The position numbers were made by a program, and so were the translations under genes. From Globisporangium splendens (Eukaryota > Oomycota > Peronosporomycetes > Pythiales > Pythiaceae): 64,000 bases of DNA. The first letter of the stretch is position 1, and every line of letters begins with the position of its first letter. Under the pieces are notes generated by a model that was not told the origin of the DNA, did not search any database, and was given only the letters and a program-made list of their open reading frames with translations. Location: the NCBI GenBank assembly GCA_006386115.1, contig VFIW01000073.1, forward strand, positions 124,001 through 188,000, given 5' to 3'. This document shows positions 19,142-30,981 of this stretch, in pieces.

Positions 19142-22100
19142 CTACTTCCTGTTCACCTCACGCGACTCTGGTGGTAGTCGCTGGGTCGCTGGCGTCGATG
19201 CCGCAGAACTTCTGTTGAAAGACGGCGACGACGATGACGTTGGATTCCGACTGGATCCGCGCGTGCCGCTGCTGCTGTTGCCTGTCCCACGTTGCAGCGC
19301 ACCTTGTTGGCGACGGCCACCACGGCGCGCCAACCGAGTTGCATACGCTGCTTTGGTCTCCGCCTTGCGCTGCGCTTCCTCCAGCCGCCACTGTCTTTCT
19401 CGCTCGAGCCGCAACTCTTCCGCGATGAGCCATTGCATCAACTCATCCTCGTACTTCATGTACAGCCGCTCGTTGAACTCACGCTCGAGCTCGAGCCTCG
19501 TCAGTTCGGCGCGGCGCGCCAGCTCGGCCTCGACCGCACGCTGCTGCGCTTCTTCCATCTCGAGCTGCAGGTTTTCTCGGATCTCGCGCTTGAAATCACC
19601 GTGCGCGTCAACACTTGCTGCTTGGCGGCATACTTATCCTCAATGTGCGCGCGTTTGTCGGCACGTTTCGTGTGCAAATCGGTTGAGATCCGCTGCACCT
19701 CGGAGGCAAAGCGCTGAGCAGGTCACAGCTTGGCCGTATTGCTCGCTTGGTTTGCGTCTGCTCACTTCATCGTCGCCTCCTTTGTTGTCGCCGGGATGCG
19801 ATGCAGATCGACCACTTCTGGACGCCGCGCAAGTCCCGAGCGACTGGCGACATCGAACGCACGGAACAGCGTTTCCTGGTCCACAAAGTACTCGCGTTGC
19901 AGAACTTCCCACTCATCTGCATACTTTTTCTCAGCGTCTTCCACCGCTTGCATGGCCATCGACTGGTGCGTGAGCACGTGGCGAACATCGGTGAGTGCGG
20001 CAGGCAGCTGTCCGACAAGGCGATACGCCTCCGCGCGCTTGAGAAAGATGTGAACTGCACCCGCCGGAACAGGTTGTCGCAAAAGGTACTTTGCGTGGTG
20101 ATCTCGATGCGCGTAATTGTTGTCCTTTTCGTCATCGGTCTGCTCGCGTGGGACCACCAACTTCAATGCTTCCGTGAAACTCGCGATCGCGTCAACATGT
20201 TCCATGCGCGCCATGTGGGTGAGTCCGACCATGTAATGGGCTGTGGAGAGCTCAGCTGCGCCATGTTGGATGGCCACTTGGAAGTCGACGATGGTCCCCG
20301 CAGCGTACTCTTGGTGCTTCTCTCGCGCTACCTTGAGCTTCTCAGCGGCTTCTCAGCGGCTTCTACCAAACTCAAATCTGCAAGTGCAACATCGACTTCG
20401 TGCAAATCTACCGGAATGGCGTTGTTGTTTGCAGGAACACTTTTTGTCCCACTGAATGGTGCAGCAGCACTGGGTTGACGCAGTTGGGCTGTCTTGCTTT
20501 AAGCCTCAATAGCGCTCTGATTGCCGCTCTTGTGATCTCGGTCTTGCAATTGTCGTTGCTGTCTCTTGTGCTGCCATCGCGCATGCAACAACTGTGCGCC
20601 ATGGGTATCTCGCTCAGACTCATTCACAGTCCATGGCAACGCCTCGATTTCGTGCCCATGCGTCTTCATCATCATGAAACGGCACACGCCGCGTGCAAAG
20701 TGAAGCTCTGGTCGCTGCGTCTTCTGTCCTTCATGACGTAGCGTGTCCACATCGCGCAACAACTCTGTGAAAAGTGCTTCGGACTCGGCAAATTGCTTCT
20801 CGTGTAGGAACCGCATGACGTTCGCGTACAAAGCTCGTCGAGCAATCACCTGCTTCTTGTCGTCGTTAAACGGATTGTTGGAGTAATCACAGAAGCACGA
20901 GGAATGCTGCATTGCAGGGGGAGGATGCTTGAGTGCGTTGTCGTTTGCGTACAGTGAAGCAAGCGCCTTGAGCTCCATCATGGATGTTGGCAGCGTATCC
21001 AGAGCATTAAACGAGGCGTTGAGGTGCAAGAGCTCCGTCAAGTGACCGATTGCGAGCGGTAGTGGTTGCAGACGATTGTGATCACATTTCAGATCTTGCA
21101 ACCTGGAAAGCTGCGTGAGTTCGTTTGGTAGTTCTTGCAACTCGTTTTGGCTGAGATACAGCACCTCCAAATTCCGGAGCTCTCCGGTTTCGCGTGGGAG
21201 TTTACGCAGCTTGTTGAAAGAGACGTTCAGATGCACCAGCTGATAATCGTCTGGAGACACGACGGAAGGCGAGTGAGGTGGTTATAGCTCATATCCAGCT
21301 CTTCTAGATTCATCAGATCTTGGATGCCCGACGGGATTCGCTGGAGTTGATTCTTGGAGAGAATCAGCACTTTCAGGTACCGCAGATTCCAGATTCGTGA
21401 TGACAACTTCCAGGCATTGAGACCACTAAAGTCGAGCTCCGTCCCTTCTTTGCCTTCGTTCTCGACAGCATCCACTCGTTGCTGAGCTTCGGACCGTGGA
21501 TACTTTCGGCGACTTTTTACATCCTTCCCACGTCCTTCTCCACTTTCATCGTCGTTGTTGCCTGGATCTTCTTCCTCATCGTCTTCGTCGACGCCTTGTT
21601 CGATATCCATGTGGAAATCCTCAAAATTGGCATCGTCATCTTCTTCTTCATCCTCTGCGTCATCATCAACACCCAAGGCATTGAAAAGGACCGGCTTTGT
21701 CCAAGATGACGTGTTGGTTTTGAGATTTGTGTACAACGTTTGACCACTCACGGGATCTTTCGTCGTCTGATACTGCGTTTTCACAAGTCGGATCGCTCGT
21801 CTTCGGTCTCGAGCGCCACGGAATATCGACTGCAAGCGAACCACAGCAAACACAAGATACGAGAGATCTTCCTCGGTCTCCGCTTCCGGAAGAGTCCATG
21901 ATGTTTCTCCCGTATCCGCATTGTAGTAGTACGCAGTCTGCGAGGCTTCATCAAACGCTCGCTGCCACCCATGCTGGATGGTGCTGTCAGCTGATTCGCT
22001 AGTGGCTTCACCTGGTGGCGTCCATGAAGTCTCGCCCGTGCTGCGGTGGAAACAACAAAGTTAGTATCTCTGAGTGCACACCTCAAACATAGCCACATGA

Positions 22101-22184
22101 TCAAAATGAGTAGTCAACTTACAGCCGGTTGAAGAAGTAAGAGCGCTGCGAGGCTTCGTCGAATGCTTCCTCCCACGCTGACAT
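19142..22184 (-). pseudogene. WW-IQ-LRR-TPR multidomain gene with several disabling lesions
   Basis: Minus strand; first exon 22123-22184, second from 22040. In order it encodes three WW-type repeats (WEEAFDEASQRSYFF; GWQRAFDEASQTAYYYN with TGETSW; then a weaker one), an IQ motif (AVVRLQSIFRGARDRRRA), an acidic stretch, leucine-rich repeats of 23 residues, TPR-like helices (AHYMVGLTHMARMEHVDAI), and a charged C-terminal coiled coil. Reading breaks at: a one-base loss near 21250 (LPSCLQ / DDYQLVHL), an in-frame TAA at 20499-20501, an 11-base tandem duplication at 20338-20359, two TGAs at 19725-19764 (perhaps a small intron), and a one-base loss near 19610. Domain sequence stays well conserved between lesions, so this is either a recent pseudogene or a badly assembled intact gene. 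Confidence 0.7.
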
Positions 22185-22417
22185 ACTTTGGACCTATTGA
22201 CGCAAGCTAATAGCAGAGGAGCGAGAATCTGTGAGAAGGAAGAGGAAACAGACCGACCATTCATCGACTCTTCTGCACTTGAGCGGCTCTTCACAGTTTC
22301 GTCAAGTGTCGCTCTATTGAATTCCCCACGAAGCCAAATCGTTAAATACTGAAAGAGAAAAAGAAGCTCCACGTGTCCAATGTGAGCCACACTCGAGTTC
22401 ATGATGCTCTTCTTCTT

Positions 22418-23962
22418 CTAATCTTCATGGTAGTCGTACGATTTTCGGGTATGCTGCTGCCGTTGGCGTTGCAACAGTTCTTTTTGCATCTTCGTGACAT
22501 CGGCGATGCGATCTTCATTGAGGGAAATACGCTCCTCGAGGACTGATAGTGTGCGCGTGATGATCTCTAACTGGCCCACGATATGCTGGAGTGTCGCTGC
22601 TGTGCTGTCAGAACCTTGGAGTGCCGCATCGCCTCCTGTTTCATTGCCATTGACAAAATTGCTGTGAGGAGGAGCTGATTTCGCCGAAGGTGACAGGCCA
22701 GATGATGCAGACGGTCGAACTTCATAGTAGGACGCAGCAGCAGGGTGCTGGGGCTTCTGCGTAGGCGTCGGGGCTTGGATCGGTGTGGGAGGCGGGGACA
22801 GCACGATTGGCTTGCGCGGACTAGAAGCGGATGGGATAGCGGGATAACTCCCGTTCCGTGTGGGCGACCGGGCTCTTGCAGATGTGGTAGACCCAGATGC
22901 AACCAAGCGTGGCGGAGACGTCGAAATCGGCGCGGGTGCCTTGACGTTGCTATTGACGCCTGCACGACGCTCACTGCTATTACTATTGCTGGATGCACTT
23001 GCGTGAAAACTCGATTTTAATCCTGATGGCACGACTTTCGGGGTATCCACATGCAGGTACTTGTCCAGATCTGCCTCCCAGACCATCACGAACGGGTCGA
23101 CGGATCCGGACGCGATGAACTTGCTGTCGTGTGAGAATTCCGCACAATTCACGGCGCCGTCGTGCCCATGAAGCGTGTACAGCACTTGACCTTCGCGTAC
23201 ATCCCAGATCTTGATCGTGTTGTCGTGACTCGTCGACACCAAATAGTTGCCAGACGGGTGGAAGTGGATGCTCGTCACGTTCGCGTCATGCGCCTTGTAG
23301 TGCTGCACTAATCTCGCCGATCGCGTGTCCCACATATTGATACTGCGGTCGTAGCTGCAGGACGCGAGCGTGTTGTTCCCGTCGTTCGGGTGGAATTGCA
23401 CGGCGTTCACGATCCCGGCGTGCTCGTAGAACGTCTGGATGCACATGCGCTTCTCTTTATCCCAGAACTTCACCGTCTTATCATCACTCGCAGACGCGAT
23501 GCGACTCGCATCGGGGCTAAACCTTGCACAGCGTACCCAGTTGCTATGACCCGTGAGCGAGCACTGGAACCTTCTCGTCGGCAGCGCCCAGATCTTGATG
23601 GACATGTCGTCCGAAGCCGTGAGCAGCTCCTTCGAGCAGTACGAGAAGCTCACGCTGCGGATCGCGCCGGCGTGGGCTTTGATGGTCACGGACTCGCCCT
23701 TGACCGTCGGCGTCCAAAGCCGCACCGTGCGGTCCTGCGACGCCGATGCGAGCAGATCGCCCTGCGGCGAGAAGTTGACGTCGTAGACCGGTCCCTTGTG
23801 GTCCACGAAGCGGAACGCGCGCAGCTGTGGACGGAAGTTCCAGATCATCACGGAGCAGTCGAGCGACGCCGACGCCAGCCGCTGCATATTCGGGTGGAAG
23901 CTCACGCTCGTGACCGCCGACTTGTGGCCGCGGAACGTGCGCTCGAGCGTCGGCGTCTCCAT
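22418..23962 (-). CDS. POC1: POC1 centriolar WD40 protein
   Basis: A single exon of 514 residues. Seven WD40 repeats fill residues 1-300 (FRGHKSAVTSVSFHP, LDCSVMIWNF, KTVKFWDKEKR, YDRSINMWDTR, HDNTIKIWDVREGQ). A Pro/Ser-rich linker follows, then a C-terminal helix (residues ~455-505) carrying IVGQLEIITRTLSVLEERI, the POC1 box typical of this family. POC1 proteins localise to centrioles and basal bodies and stabilise their microtubule triplets, which fits an organism that makes flagellate zoospores. Start and stop are unambiguous. It lies about 230 bases upstream of the broken WW-IQ-LRR-TPR gene, on the same strand. Confidence 0.93.
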   Translation of the reverse strand: METPTLERTFRGHKSAVTSVSFHPNMQRLASASLDCSVMIWNFRPQLRAFRFVDHKGPVYDVNFSPQGDLLASASQDRTVRLWTPTVKGESVTIKAHAGAIRSVSFSYCSKELLTASDDMSIKIWALPTRRFQCSLTGHSNWVRCARFSPDASRIASASDDKTVKFWDKEKRMCIQTFYEHAGIVNAVQFHPNDGNNTLASCSYDRSINMWDTRSARLVQHYKAHDANVTSIHFHPSGNYLVSTSHDNTIKIWDVREGQVLYTLHGHDGAVNCAEFSHDSKFIASGSVDPFVMVWEADLDKYLHVDTPKVVPSGLKSSFHASASSNSNSSERRAGVNSNVKAPAPISTSPPRLVASGSTTSARARSPTRNGSYPAIPSASSPRKPIVLSPPPTPIQAPTPTQKPQHPAAASYYEVRPSASSGLSPSAKSAPPHSNFVNGNETGGDAALQGSDSTAATLQHIVGQLEIITRTLSVLEERISLNEDRIADVTKMQKELLQRQRQQHTRKSYDYHED

Positions 23963-24409
23963 TTTGCCTGTGTGAGTTTCCCTCGAGCTGTCGGTTCAAA
24001 ATGGGCGACGAATGCGCACAGAGTTCAATGAAGGAATGCAAATGTGGCACGAAGGTTTCTTGAATGCGTGGCTTGAAGAATGAAGACAAGGTTGTAAGAA
24101 CGTTGCGTGAGTGCAGTGTGTTGCTTGAAGAATGACGATCAGATGGAAATTAGGTGGCGCGAAGGTCGTCTGAACGGTGAACAGCTCAAACAGCGAGCGC
24201 GATGGAAGATACGACAACAGCAAATGAACAAACGGCATGGAACATGTTTCTTTTGTTTGTTATTTCTTTTGAGAATGCGACTCGAGGATCTTAACAAGAG
24301 GTTCACGCTATCATCACGCTCGAGTCAGGCAACTGGTTGCAATAGCAACAACGAGGCACATCACGCTTGCTTGTTGCTCACATCGATTGAGGAAAAGCCA
24401 TGCCTGCGC
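23963..24409. other. Intergenic, no gene recognised
   Basis: About 450 bases between the 3' end of the superoxide dismutase gene and the POC1 start, both on the minus strand. It holds the POC1 promoter and the SOD 3' UTR. The stretch 24060-24170 is rich in GAATG/TTGAAGAATGA-like words. No gene is seen. Confidence 0.5.
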
Positions 24410-25182
24410 TTAGTTCTTGGCGGCGAGGAAACGCTCTTCGACGTTCTTCCAGTTCACGACCTTCCAGATCGCGCTCAAGTAGTCTGGACGCACGTTCTTG
24501 TATTGCAAGTAGTACGCGTGCTCCCACACATCCACACTGTTATTATCAGCACAGAGAGAACACATAAACGTTAGTTATCACAGAATACGACAGCAGACAC
24601 AACGCACGCACAAATAATGCAAACATACCCAAGCAATGGGATCAAGCCCGTCGTGGATAATGGGTCCTGGTTGGCGAGCGTCGCGATCTGCACGCGCTTG
24701 TTCTCCTTCGAGTATCCGAGCCAGCCCCAGCCAGAGCCCTGCACGGCGGCGGTCTTGGCCGAGAACGTCTTCTTGAACGCCTCGAAGTCGCCGAACTCGG
24801 CCACAATCGCGGCGCGGAGCTCGCCGTTCGGTTCGCCGCCGCCACCCTGCTGTGGTGGCGCCAAGTTGGTCCAGAAGATCGAGTGGTTGATGTGACCGCC
24901 GCCGTTGAAGCGCAGCGCCGGCTGCAGCGCGATCAGCTTGGCGTGATCGCCCTTGTGCTCGGCCTCGGCGTACTGCTCGAGTGCCAAGTTGTAGTTGGTC
25001 ACGTACGCCTGGTGGTGCTTCTGGTGGTGGAGCTGCATGATCTCGCCCGAGATCACGGGCTCGAGCGCGCCAAAGTCGTACGGGAGATCCGGGAGCTTGA
25101 CCGTAGCGATCCCGCGCGACGCAGTGGTGGTCATAGTGGCCTGACGGACGCCGGCAGCGAACGCGCGCGTCATCATCATCAT
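24410..25182 (-). CDS. SOD2: Mitochondrial manganese superoxide dismutase
   Basis: Two exons, 24629-25182 and 24410-24536, with a 92-base intron splitting [15 protein letters not shown]; 226 residues. The N-terminus ([17 protein letters not shown]) is a plausible mitochondrial presequence. The mature enzyme has the full Fe/Mn-SOD set: metal ligands in [23 protein letters not shown] and [11 protein letters not shown], with GSGWGWLGY and [12 protein letters not shown]. The Gln-type neighbourhood (VQGSGWGWL) and [10 protein letters not shown] favour manganese. It converts superoxide to peroxide and oxygen in the matrix. Four consecutive ATGs precede TRAF; the first in-frame one is taken. Confidence 0.95.
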
Positions 25183-26060
25183 CACGTCTGCTGGAAGAAA
25201 GGAGGAAGAGGAGGCTCGAGGGCTTCGGTGCAGGTTCGAGAGTGAGAATGTCCGACCAATTGCGATCCAACAGCCCCCACACGTCAAACGAGTTCAACCG
25301 TCAGTTGGCCAAACAGAGCAGGTGAGTAAGGGAATGGATTAACAGAAAAGCAGGTTGAGAGAATGTATTGCATAGTTTATGAGGATGATATCCTGATTTG
25401 CGAATGAGAAGATCGTAATTTGAAATGGAGAGGATGATTGAATGTAGAAAGGCGTCCCACCCATTGTTCCATATCACCCAATATTGGGTGACTGATTGAA
25501 CGAATCGCTGATTTTGTGATTATGACCCACATTTTATCGCTATTATCCAGACAATAACCCTCCATCAAGGTTCAATGAATAACTTCTTTATTTCAAGGTT
25601 TGCTGCACAACTTCTTGTTTGATCCGGTTAAGACTGATAATAGCCTTCAAAAAGGTCACATTTGTCTGTTCATTTGGATTTTTAAAAATGGATTGTGTAA
25701 AACATCTCAGTTATGTCGAGCTGAAAATCGTTTTCTTCTCAAAATTACGTTCAGCGGTTTCTTGATTTTATGCTTTTTTCCTGCTTGATGCCAAAACTCG
25801 GTCTTTTGAAAACAGAGTTCAACACGATAATGCTTTTGCGCATGAACTGCGTTCGAGTCTGCACGTGCAATGTCGGCACCGAGCTCGCGGGGAGCTACAT
25901 CTTTCAACTAAGAGAGGGCAGATCACCAACTCAATGCATGCCAATCATGAGCTGTTGGCTGTTAATACACAGAGGTATGCACACCCTGCAGCATGTGTGT
26001 GCCGCCTTTGCATCAACCTGTGTTACGACTTGGCTGCTGTCAATGATGATTAATGGAGAC
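25183..26060. other. AT-rich intergenic region
   Basis: AT-rich stretch (about 25380-25800) between SOD2 and the lipase remnant. No gene was recognised. The frame 25770-26141 reads into the lipase tail at its end, but its upstream part does not resemble the lipases. Confidence 0.5.
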
Positions 26061-26141
26061 TGCACCAACCCGATCAACGCCTACGCCGCAAGTTACTGCA
26101 AGCGGCTGATTCAATGCTCAGATCGCCGTCTGCGGGGCTAA
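26061..26141 (+). pseudogene. 3'-end remnant of a secreted lipase gene
   Basis: The last 26 codons of the lipase family are recognisable: CTNPINAYAASYCKRLIQ, ending RRLRG and a stop, against CANPINEYAASYCKEMIQ...RRLRG in the intact gene at 26412-27881. Nothing of the catalytic domain remains upstream. It points plus, so it was once a neighbour convergent with the minus-strand lipase. Confidence 0.75.
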
Positions 26142-26411
26142 GCATCAGCCAAGGTCGCTATGGAAGGCGTCGGCAAGAAGTTGGTGTGAGGTTGTTATTG
26201 TTATCTAGTAGGTCGGCGTGCTAAACTCTGCAATGGAGTATCGATACATTGTTCAATGGTTCAGAAAGGAGCGTCCTATGCCCAAAGCTTGGAGATTTGA
26301 CGATGGCAAAGTAATCCGAGTGATCAACAAGACAGAATGCTCAAACACTATTACTGGTACCTGATTCCACTGACGACCTAAATGTCAACTACATCAAGTT
26401 CAGAGCGGCGT

Positions 26412-27881
26412 TCATCCTCTCAGACGGCGACTGCTGCTTTGGATCATCTCTTTGCAGTAGCTTGCTGCGTACTCATTGATTGGATTGGCGCACAACACCT
26501 TCAGGTCTTCGGTTGACTTCAACTTGTCGGTCGCTGCCGTCAGTGCCGAGAACGCGGCTTCCACTTGCGCATTTAACATTGCGGCAGTGAGAACAGCAGC
26601 GCTGTCTGTCGTAGTGGACTCGGTCATGATTGAGTTGATCGAAGCAACAGCGCTGCCGTCGGCGGGCAAACTTCGGAGCACGGCGGCGTGGGCTGAGTAG
26701 ATGTCTTTCACTTGAGTATGCAGTGTCACGCCAATGACAGCCAAGTGGTCAAGTTTGTTCAGCTGGCGCATGAAGTTCCACTTGCCCTTCTGCGAGTTGC
26801 CGTTGAAAAACACGAGCTGGCCCTTCGAGTCCTTGGTCATCGAGAACGTGGGCACGACGCCGTCGTTTTCCTGCCAGTCCGTCGACAAACCGTTGTTCGG
26901 CGCGTAGCGGCCACCGATAAACGCAGCGATGGGCTGAAGCGGCAGAATCATCGTCAGCAAATTCGGCAAGTGGATCTTGCGCAGGAAGAAATCACGTGCC
27001 CCGAACGTGTCCGATGTCGAGTAACTGAAGTAGTACACATTGGGCAGCGTCTGCACCCACGTGCTTTCTTCGGCAGCACCCTGGGTAGACAGACTCCACA
27101 AGCACACGTCCTTGAAACCGGGGTTGAAGATCGGGCTGCTGAAGACGCGCTTGATGTAGTTGCCCAATGACTCGGACTTTGCCTTTGGAGTAATCCCCCA
27201 CTGGTCAAGCTTGGCGTCATAGATCATCTCTGTAGCGGACCCGCCGATGTTAAGCACGGACACCACAGTGGCAAGTAGTCCCTTCACGGTATCGCCAATC
27301 TCCGCGAACCCATTTGCGAGCGTCGTGCCTTGGTTTGGCGTCGAGATGGTCGTGATCGAGTGGATCCAGTCCTTGCCACCAGCGAACAAAGGGTGCGAGG
27401 ACGCATCTTCCACAATGGGAGCACCAGCGCTGCCCTTGGCAAGCAATTGTGCGAGCATACGCACAGTCTGACCACCCATGCTGTGACCGATCAAGTGGAT
27501 CTTGTTCACCTTACCGTTGACGACATTTCCCCATTCGGGATACAAACCAGGGTATGTGCGTCCCTTGCGAGTGTGACCATGGGTGGTGGAGTGCTTGGCG
27601 CCATAGTCGGCTTGACCTCCCTTGATTTGAGCGTACAACTCGATGGCGCGATCCCAGTTGCTGGAGAACGGTCCGACGGACGCAGTGTAGACAGTGTAGC
27701 CCTGCGCCTTGAGCTGTTCCTGGAGGTCGCCTTGGATACCGCCCCAGTACTTGAGTCCGAGGAGCTCGTCTCGTCCCCACCCGGAGAAGCCGTGTACCAG
27801 GACGATGGGGTACTTGTTCTGTGCGAGCACGAGTACGGGTGCGAGCACGAGAAAGAGCAGTGTCGAGAGCAGTTTGTGCAT
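26412..27881 (-). CDS. Secreted lipase, bacterial family I.5-like (copy 1)
   Basis: A single exon of 489 residues. The signal peptide is MHKLLSTLLFLVLAPVLVLA, followed by the mature start QNKYP. Features of the staphylococcal/Geobacillus lipase family I.5 are complete: an oxyanion region VHGFSGWGRDE, the nucleophile in IGHSMGGQT (Ser ~134), the acid in ENDGVV and the His in DHLAVIG. The family's zinc-site residues are also present: Asp ~77 in NWDRA, His ~97 and ~103 in DYGAKHSTTHGH, and Asp in YDAKLDQWG. These enzymes hydrolyse triacylglycerols outside the cell. The C-terminal ~90 residues, ending in CANPINEY...RRLRG, are absent from the bacterial enzymes as far as I recall. Two more copies and a remnant lie within 10 kb. 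A bacterial origin is inferred. Confidence 0.9.
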   Translation of the reverse strand: MHKLLSTLLFLVLAPVLVLAQNKYPIVLVHGFSGWGRDELLGLKYWGGIQGDLQEQLKAQGYTVYTASVGPFSSNWDRAIELYAQIKGGQADYGAKHSTTHGHTRKGRTYPGLYPEWGNVVNGKVNKIHLIGHSMGGQTVRMLAQLLAKGSAGAPIVEDASSHPLFAGGKDWIHSITTISTPNQGTTLANGFAEIGDTVKGLLATVVSVLNIGGSATEMIYDAKLDQWGITPKAKSESLGNYIKRVFSSPIFNPGFKDVCLWSLSTQGAAEESTWVQTLPNVYYFSYSTSDTFGARDFFLRKIHLPNLLTMILPLQPIAAFIGGRYAPNNGLSTDWQENDGVVPTFSMTKDSKGQLVFFNGNSQKGKWNFMRQLNKLDHLAVIGVTLHTQVKDIYSAHAAVLRSLPADGSAVASINSIMTESTTTDSAAVLTAAMLNAQVEAAFSALTAATDKLKSTEDLKVLCANPINEYAASYCKEMIQSSSRRLRG

Positions 27882-27925
27882 TGATTTGCTTCTTTGCTTG
27901 AGACTGATGGTGTTGGCTCGAGGGC

Positions 27926-27941
27926 AAATTGGAAAGTGAGG
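27926..27941 (-). promoter_or_regulatory. Oomycete initiator/FPR core promoter of lipase copy 1
   Basis: On the minus strand CCTCACTTTCCAATTT, 44 bases upstream of the ATG. It matches the oomycete consensus GCTCATTYYNCAWTTT at all but two positions and aligns with the elements before copies 2 and 3. Confidence 0.65.
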
Positions 27942-30927
27942 TCTCGTTCTTGATGGCGAGTTGTCTCTGCTCTACTAATTTTAGTTTTCTGGCGTGCATG
28001 GCGGTGCTGTGGTCACCTGTTCGCCTTCAAAGCAAAAAGAACCATCCATTCCAAGGTTCGTACCACTAGCAAACTGGAAATTCGTGTGTATGGTAGTGGA
28101 GAGAGAGCATTGTAGGTGTGTTTTGAAGTGGGTATTCTCTCTGCCTCACCCTCTGGAGTGGATCCTGCGGTGTGTTTCAGCCAGTGTCTTGTCTGTCGGC
28201 GCATGCAATCCTGTCATCCACATTGATAGTCTCTGAAGACTCAGCAGCCACAATAAGTCTTCAAATCGCGGTTCTAGATTTTGGTTTCATCTGCACAGGC
28301 ATCAACCGAGTGATGGTCACGGTGATGTATTGAAACGGTTTGAAGTTGGGGAGGACAAAAACGGCTGTCAACATAGTGAAATCAAGTCAAGCGCCAACAT
28401 GATCCTGTCTGTTCCATGTCGCCGAGACGCAGCTGGTGAGGAGGAGGAGCTCTGATCACTTCGCCAGTGATGGATTGTTGCCGTGTGCCATGTGTTGATG
28501 ATTGCCAGGAGCAAGTGCACACGACGAGTACTTTCTCTCTCTGGCAGAATGAACATCATCCTTCGACGGGCGAAAGTTGGTGCAAGAAAGCTCATGTTTC
28601 TTTCTCGTTGCCGCGCATCAATTAGTGAAGGGACGGGAACGGAACTCTCCCAAACGATGCGGTTGTCATTCGATAAAAAAAGAAGTTCGTCGAAGCCATC
28701 CTTCACTGAAGAGTTCTGTACCAGAGCGACTGTGTCTTGGACGACGGTTTGGCAGCCATGGCTCCATCTTCGGTTTTCCTCTTTCTCTTTCACGATCGCA
28801 CTGGAGATTAAAGTGCACTCACTTTGTGTACTACATGCTTTATTGCATTTGCAATCGGATTGTGCATTGACACACAGCCGCCACAGTCGACATGCGACTG
28901 GTGCGTTGCAGTTGTGAATATGAGGCGAGTGACTTTTGACGCTTGTCCCAAATCTTTCCGCTGCTGAGATTCAACTGCAGCAGCGCATAAATGACCCCAG
29001 CGAGCGCCAGACAGCAAGCGCCGAGGAAAGTCTACAAAGGGCAACAGTGCCACACACCAAAGCAGGCGGAGTCGCCCATTCTGGTGCATGCCACAAATGG
29101 AGAAAACATGTGGGATTTTGTTTGGAAATGCACACCAAAAACACCTTTCTCGTCCCACTTCTGGACACTTTTAAAAGGGCTCGATCTCGCTAGAGTACCG
29201 TCATGCCCCGGTAATATTCGCACCAAAATGTAGACATATACAAAATGCGTATATAATGAACACATTCCGGCGCCACTGGTTCAAAGAAACGCAGCGGAAT
29301 AAAATGTCAATCCGAGAATAACGGATACAAATGATCGAAATTCTCGTGCGTATCCGCGCGCCGAAACAATATCACAGTCTGGGCAGATGCGCTGCTCCTC
29401 CCTCGCTTGATCTCCTTCTTCCATTAGCATTCGTTCTCTGGCGAAAATGTTAAAGAGCGAGAGCACCAGAATCGCTGTGCGTGTGCAATCCATTGCGACT
29501 CTAGCCATGGATTCCTTGGAACGTGAAGCCAAAGTGTGCTTCTCGGAAGGCAAGACGAGCCAATCGAGAGCGGTTCCTCGCCAAGTGCAATCGCGAAAGG
29601 TGACGCTCGTCGCGTAGCTGGTGCAAGGGCATTTACAACCTTATTGACGATAGTAGACACCGGACGCAAACAGCGCGACCTTGAAGCGCCGTTCGGACAG
29701 CGAAAGTTGCACGAGACCAATTATAGGAAACGTTGACTTTCAGATCCCACGCGGGTGCAGGCGACTAGAGTAGGAGGGTGTCTGAGTCCACTTTGTCAAA
29801 CATGGGGAAGCAAGACACCGAGGAAGGCAAAGTGACCGTACGAGGTGTCGCAGCGCGTCAAAAGTAAAGTACCCGCTTTTGTACCGCGCAACGTTGTCGA
29901 AGTGACCTGTCTGCCAACGGAATCAAGTGGTTCGAACCTTGTCGCTGGTTCCATTGTGCACGACGAGGACGCGATTCTATAGTACTTATCTGGTACTTTG
30001 AAGTACACTCGGTTGGTCCGACATGCGCGCGCGAGTGACTGACTGATTGACACCCTACTTCGTTGTATACTGTACTCGGTAAGCAGAAGATTACGCCTTG
30101 ACTCGGGTTGCTGAACTTTTTCGTTCTGTAACAGATTGCCTCTCAACCTAGAAATTTCCTTCAGGACTCACTGAAACTCGCTTCGAAAGCGTGAATTAAA
30201 GACTCCAGCTTGCGCTTCACACAAACTTCAACTCATGAAGGTGACGAGCAAGACGTACTCTTGAAATGCCTCATCACTAACGCTGAGACTAGCATCTTGG
30301 TTCAGACATGGCCTTTCGAGTGCAATCCGCAAAGTCATGTTTCTGCTGCGCTGTCTCGCCGACTGTCAAGCCGCGACAGTGTTGCGTCAAATAATGTCTC
30401 TTAGATTATGCGTAGCCGCGTCTGATACGCTACACGAACGACATACTCATCGCGTGAGTCTCATGTGCCGAACTATTATGCACATTTCATGTCGAGCGAT
30501 GGCAATGAGCACGGGATGAGATGGGCACGTAGTATCCTGGCTGAGATTAGGCACATGAACACGAGAGAAAGAGTGCACCCGATCCCCCCATCACTCAACC
30601 AGTTCGTGACGACATGTACATCCAATGTACCCGAGTGTTCATGTTTGCTTGGTAGAGAGCCTCTGTGCCGGTTCACTCGCATGATTTCTCATGGTCCTGG
30701 CTACATGTGCGTTCGCCTCATTCCATGCGCAATAACAGATGGCGAGAATGTGTCTTTCTCTGAGGGATCTGAATGAAAAGATGAACCCAGACGGAGATGA
30801 CTGGTTTCTCGACACTTCAACATGGAATACGATATTGAAAGATGCACGAGTCCACATTCGTAGCGTAAACAGACTTCCATCTCGAGAGACAACCTAGGAT
30901 CGTCGAGCATTTCGCCTCCACTTAAGC
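27942..30927. other. Long intergenic region between divergent lipase genes
   Basis: About 3 kb with only short overlapping open frames, none with recognisable domains. The part near 30214-30260 contains ACTTCAACTCATGAAGGTGA and GACGAGCAAGACGTACT, and nearly the same words recur at 33550-33590 upstream of copy 3, so at least part of the spacer was duplicated along with the genes. Confidence 0.55.
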
Positions 30928-30943
30928 GCTCACTTTGCAATTT
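30928..30943 (+). promoter_or_regulatory. Oomycete initiator/FPR core promoter of lipase copy 2
   Basis: GCTCACTTTGCAATTT differs from the consensus GCTCATTYYNCAWTTT at one position and lies 38 bases upstream of the ATG. Confidence 0.7.
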
Positions 30944-30981
30944 GCTCTCTCAGCAACACAAGCTTCGCATCCAAAACCACG

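Noticed and set aside
25770..26060. The frame upstream of the lipase remnant as part of a lipase pseudogene
   Set aside because: Only the final 26 codons match the lipases; the preceding translation shows no lipase motif in any frame, so it was kept out of the remnant.
29915..29960. A GGTTCGAACC B-box-like word suggesting a tRNA
   Set aside because: On neither strand do flanking bases form a T-stem, acceptor stem or anticodon arm.
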